Assembly: GCF_000203915.1 (NCBI RefSeq)
Contig: NC_008391.1
Span: 1,054,001-1,118,000 of the forward strand
Direction: 5' to 3'
Source: Burkholderia ambifaria AMMD
GTDB lineage: Bacteria; Pseudomonadota; Gammaproteobacteria; Burkholderiales; Burkholderiaceae
Length of the DNA: 64,000 bases
The first letter of the stretch is position 1; each line of letters starts with the position of its first letter. Shown here one piece after another: positions 1-8,929 of this stretch. The notes under the pieces were generated by a model. It was not told the DNA's origin, made no database searches, and saw nothing but the letters and a program-made list of their open reading frames with translations. The translations under genes were made by a program, and so were the position numbers.

Positions 1-741
1 CAGCAGGCCGGCGGCCACGAGCGTGCTCCACAGCAGGAACAGGCTCACGTAGAAGTCGCCCATGAACACCGCGAACTTCAGCAGGATCGACAGCCCGTTG
101 ATCGCGACGGTCGACGCCATCGCGGCCAGCACCGCGAGCGGCGCGAGCTTCATCACGTAGCCGGTGATCTTCAGCATCACGTGCGCCAGTTGGTCGATCG
201 CGGCGACGAGAATCTTGCCGCGCTCGCCGAGCGCCGACAGCGCGACGCCGAAGAACATCGAGAACACGACGATCTGCAGGATCTCGTTGTTCGCCATCGC
301 CTCGGCGATCGACTTCGGCACCATGTGACTGACGAAATCCTTCAGCGTGAACTTGGACGTCGCAAGATGCGCGGATGCGCCAACATCCGGCAGCGGCAGG
401 CCGAGGTTTTCTCCGGGGCGCAGCAGGTTCGCCATCAGCAGCCCGAGCAGCAGCGAAATCAGCGATGCGGTGACGAACCAGCCGAACGCCTTCACGAACA
501 CACGCCCCACCGACGATGCGTCGCCCATGTGCGCGATGCCGACGACCAGCGTCGAAAACACCAGCGGGCCGATCACCATCTTGATCAGCCGCAGGAACAC
601 GTCGGACACGAGCGAGATGTAGCCGGCGATTTCCGTCGCGGACTGCTTGTCCGGAAACTGCGTATAGATCATGTAGCCGATGAAGATGCCGGCCGCCATT
701 GCGAGCAGGATCCAGACTGCCGCGGACATTCGTTTGTTCAT
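1..741 (-). CDS. Dicarboxylate/amino acid:cation symporter (DctA/GltP family), C-terminus cut off by window edge
   Basis: The 247 visible residues begin MNKRMSAAVWILLAMAAG and continue as a string of hydrophobic helices. The segment LRLIKMVIGPLVFSTLVVG is typical of the glutamate/C4-dicarboxylate:cation symporter family. The protein should sit in the inner membrane and import dicarboxylates, glutamate or aspartate with sodium or protons. The substrate-binding hairpins and TM7-8 lie beyond the window, so dicarboxylate and glutamate specificity cannot be separated. It follows ggt on the same strand after 175 bp, so the two may be cotranscribed: GGT releases glutamate and this carrier could take it up (inference). 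Confidence 0.9.
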   Translation of the reverse strand, partial: MNKRMSAAVWILLAMAAGIFIGYMIYTQFPDKQSATEIAGYISLVSDVFLRLIKMVIGPLVFSTLVVGIAHMGDASSVGRVFVKAFGWFVTASLISLLLGLLMANLLRPGENLGLPLPDVGASAHLATSKFTLKDFVSHMVPKSIAEAMANNEILQIVVFSMFFGVALSALGERGKILVAAIDQLAHVMLKITGYVMKLAPLAVLAAMASTVAINGLSILLKFAVFMGDFYVSLFLLWSTLVAAGLL

Positions 742-916
742 AACGGTACTCGACGCACGGTGCAGGAATGGAAGAAAACGCCGCACCGGTGCCGTGCCAC
801 GGTGCGCGTTGCGGGCCGGTCATGCGCCCTGTCGCTGCTCCGGCGCTCGCGCGATGGCGAACGCCGGTTGCAACCGTTCAACGTGATGCGATCAAACCGG
901 ATCGGTGAGTACCCGA

Positions 917-2668
917 TCAGTAGCCGATCGCCGATCCGGCCGGGCGGCGCGGATCGTTGACGCCATAGATGTAACCGACGCGTACATTGCCGGATACCGA
1001 CGAGTCGTTGCCGGAACTCTGGTGGCTCGTCGCTTCGGTGCCGGGCAGGCCGACCATGATCAGCTCGGCGGCGCCCCACGGCGTCTGCTCGACCATCTTG
1101 TAGCCCATCTTGTGCAGGATCGCGAGCGTGTCGGGCGACAGGCCGCGGGTCTCGTAATAGACCTCGTCCGGCAGCCATTGATGATGGACGCGCGGCGCGC
1201 CGACCGCATCCTGCGGCGTCATCCCGTAGTCGATCACGTTCAGCACGGTCTGCAGCGTGATCGTGATGATGCGCGAGCCGCCCGGCGAACCGACCACCAT
1301 GAACACCTTGCCGTCCTTCTTCACGATCGTCGGCGCCATCGACGACAGCGGACGCTTGCCCGGTGCGATCGAGTTGCGCGTGCCCTGCACGAGGCCGAAC
1401 AGGTTCTGCGCGCCGACCTTCACGGTGAAGTCGTCCATCTCGTCGTTCAGGAAGAAGCCCGTGCCCGGCGCGATCACTACGGCGCCGAAGCGGCCGTTGA
1501 CGGTGTACGTCGTCGACACCGCGTTGCCGTCGTGGTCGACGATCGAATAGTGGGTCGTCTCCGGCTTCTCGTGCACGCCGACGCCCGGCTGCACGTCGAC
1601 CGACGCCGTCGCCGTCTCGCCGCTGATCTGCTTGCGGATCTCGGCCGCATACGCCTTGCTCGTCAGCTTCGCGACGGGATTGTCGATGAAGTTCGGATCG
1701 CCCAGCAGCGTGTTGCGATCCTCGTAGGCATGGCGCATCGCCTCGGTCATGTAGTGGACCACCGACGCCGACTGGTAACCCATTTTGCGCAGGTCATAGC
1801 CTTCGAGGACGTTCAGCGTCTCGCACATCGTCACGCCGCCCGAGCTCGGCGGCGGCGCCGACACGAACTCGTAGCCGCGATACGTACAGGTCAGCGGCGC
1901 GACGTCCTGCGCGCGATACGATGCGAAATCGGCTGCCGTGATCAGGCCGCCGCCGCGCTTCGCGGCCGCTTCGACGATCTTCGGGATCTCGCCGTGATAG
2001 AACGCCTCGGGGCCCTGCTCCGCGATACGCTCGAGCGTGCGCGCCAGGTCCTTCTGCACCAGACGGTCGCCCGGCTGCAGCGGCGTGCCGTCCGAGCGCA
2101 GGAAGATGCGCGCGGCCTCCGGATCCTTCTTGAAGCGCTCGATCGTCGTGTCGAGGATGTCCGTGTCGCCGCGCGTCAGCACGAAGCCGTCGCGCGCGAG
2201 CCGGATCGCCGGCTCCATCACCTGCTTGCGCGTCAGCTTGCCGTACTTGCGCTGCGCGAGGTCGAGACCGGCGACCGTGCCCGGCACGCCGACCGCGCGA
2301 TAGCCGTACAGGCTGTCGTCCGGAATGACGTTGCCCTTCGCATCGAGATACATGTTCGCCGATGCCGCGGCCGGCGCCGTTTCGCGGAAGTTGATGAACC
2401 GGTCGCGGCCGTCGGCCAGATGCACGGTCATGAAGCCGCCGCCGCCGATGTTGCCGCAGCACGGATTGGTCACCGCCTGCGCGTAGCCGACCGCCACGGC
2501 GGCGTCCACCGCGTTGCCGCCTTTCTTCAGGATGTCGACGCCGATCTGCGACGCGTAATGCTGCGACGACACGACCATGCCGTTCTTCGCTTCCACCGCG
2601 GGTTCCGAAGCGGCGAGCACGCACGCGCTCATGGCCGACAACAGGGTGAGTACTACGAGCCGCCTCAT
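917..2668 (-). CDS. ggt: Gamma-glutamyltransferase (glutathione hydrolase), periplasmic
   Basis: This 583-residue enzyme transfers or hydrolyses the gamma-glutamyl group of glutathione and related compounds. It starts with a signal peptide (MRRLVVLTLLSAMSACVLA). The precursor should self-cleave before Thr372 in the ETTHYSIVD motif, which matches the catalytic Thr391 of E. coli GGT and becomes the N-terminus of the small subunit. The nucleotide-binding-like PLSSMAPT and GSPGGSRI motifs of the small subunit are also present, and the length is normal for the family. An ATG 23 codons upstream is in frame, but the start at 2668 has a GGAGG-type ribosome binding site and a proper signal peptide. 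The gene is divergent from the RpiR regulator and upstream of the symporter. Confidence 0.95.
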   Translation of the reverse strand: MRRLVVLTLLSAMSACVLAASEPAVEAKNGMVVSSQHYASQIGVDILKKGGNAVDAAVAVGYAQAVTNPCCGNIGGGGFMTVHLADGRDRFINFRETAPAAASANMYLDAKGNVIPDDSLYGYRAVGVPGTVAGLDLAQRKYGKLTRKQVMEPAIRLARDGFVLTRGDTDILDTTIERFKKDPEAARIFLRSDGTPLQPGDRLVQKDLARTLERIAEQGPEAFYHGEIPKIVEAAAKRGGGLITAADFASYRAQDVAPLTCTYRGYEFVSAPPPSSGGVTMCETLNVLEGYDLRKMGYQSASVVHYMTEAMRHAYEDRNTLLGDPNFIDNPVAKLTSKAYAAEIRKQISGETATASVDVQPGVGVHEKPETTHYSIVDHDGNAVSTTYTVNGRFGAVVIAPGTGFFLNDEMDDFTVKVGAQNLFGLVQGTRNSIAPGKRPLSSMAPTIVKKDGKVFMVVGSPGGSRIITITLQTVLNVIDYGMTPQDAVGAPRVHHQWLPDEVYYETRGLSPDTLAILHKMGYKMVEQTPWGAAELIMVGLPGTEATSHQSSGNDSSVSGNVRVGYIYGVNDPRRPAGSAIGY

Positions 2669-3003
2669 GACGGGATCCTCCAGACGAATAAACCGGGCCA
2701 TGCCGTGATGCGATCCGACATGTAATGAACAGTACATTCCAGCGAGGCCGCGATCATATCACCGGGGTTTTTATTCAAAAACCTAGGGTTATCACTGAAC
2801 TATTCCGCGATATCTGATGGATTCGCCGTCGCTTTGAATGTTTGTTTTATTACACATGTGAATGATCAGAGCGGAGGCGATGCGGCCCTCTAATCTGGAG
2901 TCGCACACGGCCCGCGGGCCGTCGATCGGCTAACATGCGTGAAGTCGCCGGCAGACACAGGTCTGCCGTTTGTCATTCAGATACGAGCAAGCCGGAGTGC
3001 CCG
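2669..3003. promoter_or_regulatory. Divergent ggt / rpiR-like control region with inverted repeats
   Basis: This 335-bp stretch separates two divergent starts and is visibly richer in A and T than its neighbours. It holds an inverted repeat at 2766-2783 (GGTTTTT, 4-nt loop, AAAAACC) about 100 bp upstream of ggt, and an 8-bp palindrome CACATGTG at 2853-2860. Either could be the operator of the adjacent RpiR-type regulator; this is inference from position. I see no small gene in it. Confidence 0.45.
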
Positions 3004-3882
3004 ATGGGGACAAGCATCAGGGCGTTGCTGCTATCCCAGATGGATAGCTTCACGCCGTCGGAACAGAAGGTCGCGCATGCGTTGCTGGATCGCTATCCGA
3101 GCCTCGGTCTCGGGCCGATCGCGAGCTTCGCGAAGCAAGCCGAAGTCAGCGACCCGACCGTGTTTCGCTTCGTCGTGCGGATCGGCTTTCCGAACTACTC
3201 GTCGTTCCAGCAGGCGTTGCACGACGAGATCGACACCGCGATGAATTCGCCGCTCGCGCGAATGGATGCGTTCCACTCGGAATCGGGGATGCGCGACAGT
3301 CATTCGGCGATCTTCCAGCGGCTCTCGCAAGCGCTCGCCACGACGATCGACGAGCTCGACGCGGCGGCGTTCGACGAAGCGGTGACGCTGCTGGCCGATC
3401 CGGATCTCCGCGTGTTCTGCGGCGGCGGGCGTTACACCGCGCCGCTCGCGTCGCTGTTTTCCTTCACGCTCGCGTATGCGCGTCCGCATGTGCAGTACGT
3501 CGAGCCGAACGTGAATCTCGCGTCGGTCACGCTGACGGACATGGGGCCTGCCGACGTGCTGGTCATTTTCGATTTTCGCCGCTACCAGAAGGACAGCATC
3601 CGGTTCGCGCAGGCTGCGCACCAGCTCGGCGTCAGGGTGCTGCTGATCACCGACGAATGGCGCTCGCCGATCAGCGCGTTCGCCGAGATCGTGTTGCGGA
3701 TCCAGGGGCGCCCGTTCGCGATGCTGCAGACGAACGTGCCCGCGCTCGCGCTCGCCGAAGCGCTGGTGATCGGCGTGACGAACCGGCTTCCCGAGCTGGC
3801 GCGGCAGCGGATGGAGAAAATCGAGCGGCTGAGCACGGGTGGGGTCGAGCGGGATGCGAATCAGTGGGATTTGCCGGAGTGA
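3004..3882 (+). CDS. RpiR-family transcriptional regulator (HTH_6 + SIS domain)
   Basis: The 292-residue protein has an N-terminal RpiR-type helix-turn-helix (about residues 1-77; SFTPSEQKVAHALLDRYP and the recognition segment EVSDPTVFRFVVRIGF). A SIS sugar/phosphate-binding domain follows (about 125-260, with VFCGGGRYTAPLASLF and DVLVIFDFRRY). RpiR regulators usually sense a phosphosugar or other metabolite and control a neighbouring catabolic operon. The start at 3004 has GGAG 6-8 nt upstream; in-frame codons further upstream lack one. Its divergence from ggt makes ggt and the symporter its likely targets (inference). Confidence 0.88.
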   Translation: MGTSIRALLLSQMDSFTPSEQKVAHALLDRYPSLGLGPIASFAKQAEVSDPTVFRFVVRIGFPNYSSFQQALHDEIDTAMNSPLARMDAFHSESGMRDSHSAIFQRLSQALATTIDELDAAAFDEAVTLLADPDLRVFCGGGRYTAPLASLFSFTLAYARPHVQYVEPNVNLASVTLTDMGPADVLVIFDFRRYQKDSIRFAQAAHQLGVRVLLITDEWRSPISAFAEIVLRIQGRPFAMLQTNVPALALAEALVIGVTNRLPELARQRMEKIERLSTGGVERDANQWDLPE

Positions 3883-3956
3883 CGGTGATCGTCATTCGGG
3901 CATGAGCTTTCAACTATTGATGTCGTGGAGCACCCGTACGCATCCACTCGCAGTCT

Positions 3957-5303
3957 TCACGACTCCACATCCTCAAGACTAAACACCTCCGTCTTGTCGT
4001 TATACGAAAATACTTCTCCGTAACGCCCCCAGTCGATCACCGCGTCGAGCGTTTCCTCGGCCGCGCCGTCCGACAGGAAATCCTCCAGCTCCTGCTCGAA
4101 GCGCACGCGCGGCGCACGATGGCCCGGACGTTCGTTCAGCACCTTCTTGATCCGCGCGGCGAGCGGTACGTGCTTGAGCAGGTGATCGGCGAACATCAGC
4201 TTGCGCTCCTGCGTGCCGAACTCCGCGAACACGCGTGCAGGCGGCGTCAGGAACACGTCCCCTTCCCGCACATCCGCAAAACCGAGGTACTGCAGCACTT
4301 CGGCGATCGGGAACAGCTCGTCCACTTCCAGATGCAACGTGCGCGCGATTTCCGGCATGTCCGCGCGGCCGTGGTACGGCGCCATCGCGAGCGTCTCGAT
4401 CAGGCCGGCCATCAGGTTGGTCGACACCTGCGGCAGCCAGCTGCCAAGCTCCAGCCCCTTTTTCGTCGCCTCGCCGGTCTGGCGCGCGGTCATCTTCGCG
4501 TAGATGTCGTCGACCAGCTTGCGGAAGGCCGGGTCGAGCCGGTTGCGCGGATGCTTGAACGGCACCTTGATCTCGGCGATCACGCGGCCCGGATTCGACG
4601 ACAGCACGAGGATCCGGTCGCACATGAACACCGCTTCCTCGATGTTGTGCGTGACGATCAGCACCGACTTGATCGGCATCCGGCCTTGCGTCCATAGGTC
4701 CAGCAGGTCGGTACGCAGCGTTTCGGCCGTGAGCACGTCGAGCGCGGAAAACGGCTCGTCCATCAGCAGGATCGTCGGATCGACGACGAGCGCGCGCGCG
4801 AAACCGACGCGCTGGCGCATGCCGCCCGACAGCTCGCGCGGATACGCGTTCTCGAAGCCGTCGAGACCGATCAGGTCGATCGCGGCGAGTGCGCGCTCGC
4901 GCCGCTCGCGTGCGCCGACGCCAAGCGCTTCCAGCCCGGCTTCCACGTTCTGCAGCACGGTCAGCCACGGGAACAGCGCGAAGGTCTGGAACACCATCGC
5001 GACACCTTCGGCCGGGCCGCGCAGCGGCTTGCCGAGATAGGTCACTTCACCGCCGGTCGGCTCGATCAGCCCGGCGATGATCCGCAGCAGCGTCGACTTG
5101 CCCGAGCCCGAACGGCCGAGCAGCCCGACGATCTCGCCTTCGCGCAGCGACAGGTTCGCGTCGTCGAGCACCAACAGTTCGCCCTGCGTCTTGTTGAAGC
5201 CGCGGCAGACGTGATCGACACGCAGGATTTCCTCGCCGAGGCGCGGCGGCTGCAGCGGCTGCGACGTCTTGACGGGGGCGTTGATAACGGTCGAATTTTG
5301 CAT
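3957..5303 (-). CDS. ABC transporter ATP-binding protein, nitrate/sulfonate type, with C-terminal AAA-associated domain
   Basis: The 448-residue ATPase has Walker A GRSGSGKST (residues 63-71), the signature LSGGMRQR (158-165) and Walker B ILLMDEP (178-184). About 150 extra residues follow the nucleotide-binding domain (roughly 300-440). This matches the AAA-associated C-terminal domain found in a subgroup of NrtD/SsuB-like ATPases, probably a regulatory or dimerisation module. It lies 11 bp downstream of the double permease and should energise it. No periplasmic binding-protein gene is adjacent. The substrate is unknown; nitrate, sulfonate or bicarbonate labels come from family resemblance only. 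Confidence 0.88.
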   Translation of the reverse strand: MQNSTVINAPVKTSQPLQPPRLGEEILRVDHVCRGFNKTQGELLVLDDANLSLREGEIVGLLGRSGSGKSTLLRIIAGLIEPTGGEVTYLGKPLRGPAEGVAMVFQTFALFPWLTVLQNVEAGLEALGVGARERRERALAAIDLIGLDGFENAYPRELSGGMRQRVGFARALVVDPTILLMDEPFSALDVLTAETLRTDLLDLWTQGRMPIKSVLIVTHNIEEAVFMCDRILVLSSNPGRVIAEIKVPFKHPRNRLDPAFRKLVDDIYAKMTARQTGEATKKGLELGSWLPQVSTNLMAGLIETLAMAPYHGRADMPEIARTLHLEVDELFPIAEVLQYLGFADVREGDVFLTPPARVFAEFGTQERKLMFADHLLKHVPLAARIKKVLNERPGHRAPRVRFEQELEDFLSDGAAEETLDAVIDWGRYGEVFSYNDKTEVFSLEDVES

Positions 5304-5314
5304 CGCGCTTACTC

Positions 5315-7069
5315 TCAATCGAGACGGAGCCGGGATTCCGCATAGGCGTACATCGGACGCCACAGCAGACGGTTGAACAAGGTAACGAACAGGGACATCA
5401 CGGCGATGCCGAGGATGATCTTCGGGAAGTCGCCGGCGGCGGTGGTCTGCGCGATGTACGAGCCGAGGCCGTGCGCGACGACCTTCGTGTCGCCCCACTG
5501 CACGAACTCGGACACGATGCTCGCGTTCCACGCGCCGCCCGACGCGGTAATCGCGCCGGTCACGTAGTACGGGAAGATGCCGGGCAGGATCGCCTGGCGC
5601 CACCACTGCCAGCCGCGGATGCGGAAATTCTTCGTCGCTTCCTTGTAGTCGTTCGGATAGGACATCGCGCCGGCGATCACGTTGAAAAGGATGTACCACT
5701 GTGTGCCGAGCACGATCAGCGGCGACAGCCAGATGTCCGCGTTGAGGTGGAAGTGGACGATCACGATCACGAACACCGGAAACAGCAGGTTGGCCGGGAA
5801 CGCGGCGAGGAACTGCGCGAGCGGCTGGATCTTCTCGGCGAGCGCGGGGCGCAGCCCGATCAGCACGCCGAGCGGCACCCAGACCACCGACGCGATCGCG
5901 ATCAGCACCAGCACGCGCAACAGCGTGATGAGACCGAGCACGAGTACGTGACCGACCTCGTCCATCGTCACGCCGGTTGCGACGAAGCTGACGACGCGCC
6001 ATGCGACATACACGGTGATCAGGATCACGAACGTTCCCCACACGATATCGCCGATGCGCGACGAACCGCGCACCGACGCAGCGCGCGAGCGAGCGCCCGC
6101 GAGCGACGGCGCGCGCAACGGAATCCGCGCGGTCTGCGACAGCAGCCAGCCGGCAGGCACCAGCAATTGATGGATCAGGTGCGTACGACGCATCATGTCG
6201 AGCAGCCACGATTGCGGCGCATCGCCCGACGCGGTGTTCTCCATCCGGAACTTGTCAGCCCACGCAACGAGCGGGCGGAACAGGAACTGGTCGTACGCGA
6301 GAATCACGACCGACATCGCGACGATCACCCAGCCCACCGCGCCGAGGTTCTTGTCCGAGATCGCCTGCGCGAGATATGCGCCGATTCCCGGCAGCGTGAT
6401 CGTCTGGTTGCCGACGGTGATGGCCTCCGATGCGACGACGAAGAACCAGCCGCCCGACATCGACATCATCATGTTCCAGATCAGCCCCGGCATCGAGAAC
6501 GGCACCTCGAGCTTCCAGAAGCGCTGCCACGACGTCAGGTGAAAGCCGCGCGACACTTCGCTCAGGTCGCGCGGCACCGTGCGCAGCGACTGGTAGAAGC
6601 TGAACGTCATGTTCCACGCCTGGCTCGTGAAGATCGCGAAGATCGCCGCGAGCTCGGCGCCGAGCACGCGGCCCGGGAACAGCGCGAGAAAGAACGTGAC
6701 CGTAAACGAGATGTAGCCGAGCACCGGCACCGACTGCAGGATGTCGAGGATCGGGATCAACACCATGCCGATACGGCGGCTCTTCGCGGCGAGCGTGCCG
6801 TAGACCAGCGTGAACACGAGCGAGGCCACCATCGCGGCGAGCATGCGCAGCGTGGTGCGCAACGCGTATTCGGGAAGGTTCGACGGATCGAGCGAGATCT
6901 TCTGGCTCTGCAGGGTCGCGATCGGCGCCAGCGTCTGATGGAAACCGACGATCGCCATCGCGAGGATGCCGATGATCAACGGAAATGCGACCGCATCCCA
7001 GCGATTGGGGAGCACGCGCCACGCGGATGCGTTGGCGGTGCGATTCGGGTCGAAGAAACGGATATCCAT
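5315..7069 (-). CDS. ABC transporter permease, two fused membrane domains
   Basis: The 584-residue inner-membrane protein contains two successive BPD-type permease halves, roughly residues 30-280 and 370-580, where standard members have about 260 residues. Each half has an EAA-like loop (SEVSRGFHLTSWQRFWKLE in the first, YKEATKNFRIRGWQWWRQA in the second). One polypeptide therefore supplies both membrane subunits. The start at 7069 (MDIRFFDP) is chosen because the upstream in-frame extension is low-complexity and its codons look non-genic; the ribosome binding site is weak. It is followed by its ATPase. No solute-binding protein is found nearby. Confidence 0.87.
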   Translation of the reverse strand: MDIRFFDPNRTANASAWRVLPNRWDAVAFPLIIGILAMAIVGFHQTLAPIATLQSQKISLDPSNLPEYALRTTLRMLAAMVASLVFTLVYGTLAAKSRRIGMVLIPILDILQSVPVLGYISFTVTFFLALFPGRVLGAELAAIFAIFTSQAWNMTFSFYQSLRTVPRDLSEVSRGFHLTSWQRFWKLEVPFSMPGLIWNMMMSMSGGWFFVVASEAITVGNQTITLPGIGAYLAQAISDKNLGAVGWVIVAMSVVILAYDQFLFRPLVAWADKFRMENTASGDAPQSWLLDMMRRTHLIHQLLVPAGWLLSQTARIPLRAPSLAGARSRAASVRGSSRIGDIVWGTFVILITVYVAWRVVSFVATGVTMDEVGHVLVLGLITLLRVLVLIAIASVVWVPLGVLIGLRPALAEKIQPLAQFLAAFPANLLFPVFVIVIVHFHLNADIWLSPLIVLGTQWYILFNVIAGAMSYPNDYKEATKNFRIRGWQWWRQAILPGIFPYYVTGAITASGGAWNASIVSEFVQWGDTKVVAHGLGSYIAQTTAAGDFPKIILGIAVMSLFVTLFNRLLWRPMYAYAESRLRLD

Positions 7070-7514
7070 CGGTAGCGTCTTGGTCGAATTGAAAATCGAT
7101 GGGGGGCGGCCGATCGCCGCGTCAGCGGGTGCGGCCCGGAACACATTCCCGGGCGTCGGGCGGACGATTGCCGGCAACCTGACAAGGCAGCGCCAGGCCG
7201 ATGATGTGCGTGCGATGACTGGCCGCACCGCTGGCTTCCGTTGCCGCGAGATTCAGCATGAGGGGCTCCGGAGAAGGTGATTCGGTGTCGCAGGCTATCG
7301 GGCGCGGATGACGCAACTGTGACGTGTCACTTACAGGACATTGACACGTCATGCGCCGGCGCTTCGTCATCGCACCGCAAGCCGCGAACAGCGGGGCCCA
7401 ACTTCGTAATACGAGGGAATAAATCCGTCGTCTCGCCGGTATGGCATGCGAATACGCCGGCTTATTCCAGGACGATCCGGCCGTCCGGTTACGTCATACG
7501 ATTGCGAGGCTCCC
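7070..7514. promoter_or_regulatory. Intergenic region between divergent ABC permease and metallophosphoesterase; paired inverted repeat
   Basis: The 445-bp gap holds no convincing gene. Its striking feature is a perfect 10-bp inverted repeat, TGACGTGTCA at 7320-7329 and TGACACGTCA at 7342-7351, separated by 12 bp. Each arm is itself a near-palindrome of the form TGAC-NN-GTCA, so this may be two operator sites two helical turns apart. The rest looks like an untranslated leader of the permease gene. Confidence 0.5.
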
Positions 7515-8459
7515 ATGTCTTCATCGACCCCTACCCGCCCGTCGCGCCGCAAGGCCCTGCAATGCATGGCGTTCGGCGGACTCGGCACGCTGTTTACGCT
7601 GTCGGGCGGCATCCTGACGCCGTTCGATCTCGCGCTCGCGCAAAGCGGCGGCGCCGTCCCCGCGAATGCGGGCCGGCCGCTGTTCGTGCAGATCAGCGAT
7701 ACGCACATCGGTTTCAACAAGGACGCGAATCCCGACGTCGCGGCCACGCTGCGGCAGACCATCGATCTGGTCAACGGGATGTCCAACGCGCCCGCGCTCA
7801 CGATCCATACCGGCGACATCACGCACTTGTCCAAACCGGAGGAATTCGACCACGCGTCGCAACTGCTGTCCGCGCTGCGCGTGCCGGAGCTGCACACGGT
7901 GCCCGGCGAACACGACGTGACCGACGGTTCGGGCGCCGAATACTTCAGCCGGTTCGGCAAGGCGTCGGACAACCGCGGCTACTACAGCTTCGATCACGCG
8001 GGCGTGCACTTCGTCGCGCTCGTCAACGTGATGCACTTCAAGCCGAACGGGCTCGGCAGCTTCGGCGACGAACAGCTCGCATGGCTCGCGCAGGACCTGA
8101 AGGGCCAGTCGTCGAGCACGCCGATCGTCGTGTTCTCGCACATGCCGATGTGGACCATCTACGAGCCCTGGGGCTGGGGCACCGGCGATGCGCCGCAGAC
8201 GATGGCGCTGCTGCGCCGCTTCGGCTCGGTCACCGTGCTGAACGGGCACATCCACCAGATCGTGTCGAAGGTCGAGGGCAACGTGACGTTCCATACCGCG
8301 CGCTCCACCGCGTTTCCGCAGCCGACCGCCGGCAACGGCCCGGGCCCGGTGCCGCTCACGGTGCCGCGCGACCGGCTGCCCGCGATGCTCGGCGTGACGA
8401 CCGTCGATTTCGCCGGCCATCCCACGACAGCGTCGTTGCGCGACACGACGCTCGCCTGA
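7515..8459 (+). CDS. Tat-exported metallophosphoesterase (calcineurin-like)
   Basis: The 314-residue protein starts with a twin-arginine signal (Arg11-Arg12 in PSRRKALQCMAFGG) and a hydrophobic stretch, so it is probably folded in the cytoplasm and exported to the periplasm. The dinuclear-metal motifs appear in order: SDTH (61-64), GD (100-101), GEHD (131-134, where the family normally has GNHD), SHMPM and GHIH. A hydrolase of phosphomonoesters or diesters is expected; the substrate is not predictable. The ATG at 7515 follows GAGGCTCCC. The cupredoxin gene begins 23 bp downstream, suggesting one transcript and a shared periplasmic role. Confidence 0.9.
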   Translation: MSSSTPTRPSRRKALQCMAFGGLGTLFTLSGGILTPFDLALAQSGGAVPANAGRPLFVQISDTHIGFNKDANPDVAATLRQTIDLVNGMSNAPALTIHTGDITHLSKPEEFDHASQLLSALRVPELHTVPGEHDVTDGSGAEYFSRFGKASDNRGYYSFDHAGVHFVALVNVMHFKPNGLGSFGDEQLAWLAQDLKGQSSSTPIVVFSHMPMWTIYEPWGWGTGDAPQTMALLRRFGSVTVLNGHIHQIVSKVEGNVTFHTARSTAFPQPTAGNGPGPVPLTVPRDRLPAMLGVTTVDFAGHPTTASLRDTTLA

Positions 8460-8482
8460 TCCGGATACGCAAGGAGACCGAC

Positions 8483-8824
8483 ATGACCTTCTTCAAGCCT
8501 TCGATGCTGCCGGCCGCGCTGATCCTGTGCGCGGCCGCCGCCGGCACGCCGCTCGCCGCGTTCGCGCAAACCCCGGCCGGCCCGCTCGTGACGATCCGCA
8601 ATTTCATGTTTTCGCCGATGTCGACCACGATCAAGGCCGGCACGACGATCACGTGGAAGAACCTCGACGCGGAACCGCACACCATCGTCAACGACGCGGG
8701 CACCTTCCGTTCGAAAGCGCTCGACCAGGACGAGACCTACTCGTTCCGCTTCGACAAGCCGGGTGTCTACAAGGTGTTCTGCGGGATTCATCCGTACATG
8801 AAGGAGACCATCACCGTGGAATGA
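8483..8824 (+). CDS. Periplasmic cupredoxin (plastocyanin/amicyanin-like)
   Basis: This 113-residue blue-copper protein has a cleavable signal peptide ending near AAFAQ (residue 29). The type 1 copper ligands are visible as His66 (EPHTI), Cys100, His103 and Met106 (FCGIHPYM). Such proteins carry single electrons in the periplasm. It is translated from an ATG preceded by AAGGAGACCGAC and lies just after the metallophosphoesterase, a pairing that suggests coordinated export. The redox partner is not visible in the window. Confidence 0.92.
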   Translation: MTFFKPSMLPAALILCAAAAGTPLAAFAQTPAGPLVTIRNFMFSPMSTTIKAGTTITWKNLDAEPHTIVNDAGTFRSKALDQDETYSFRFDKPGVYKVFCGIHPYMKETITVE

Positions 8825-8929
8825 CACGGCACGCGCCACGATCCGGCATGACGGACGGTGCGCGTCGATCGCCTACACTGGTTCCATTCGGCCGGAACCC
8901 GCCGGCCCTCACCGACTGCGAGGAAAGCG

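Noticed and set aside
5471..7075. 534-codon plus-strand frame opposite the ABC permease
   Set aside because: His/Arg/Asp-rich shadow; the permease has clear membrane helices and EAA loops.
7122..7259. Short minus-strand frame (MLNLAATEASGAASHRTHII...) as a leader peptide of the ABC genes
   Set aside because: It has a GGAG-like site but no conserved feature; a leader role cannot be supported.
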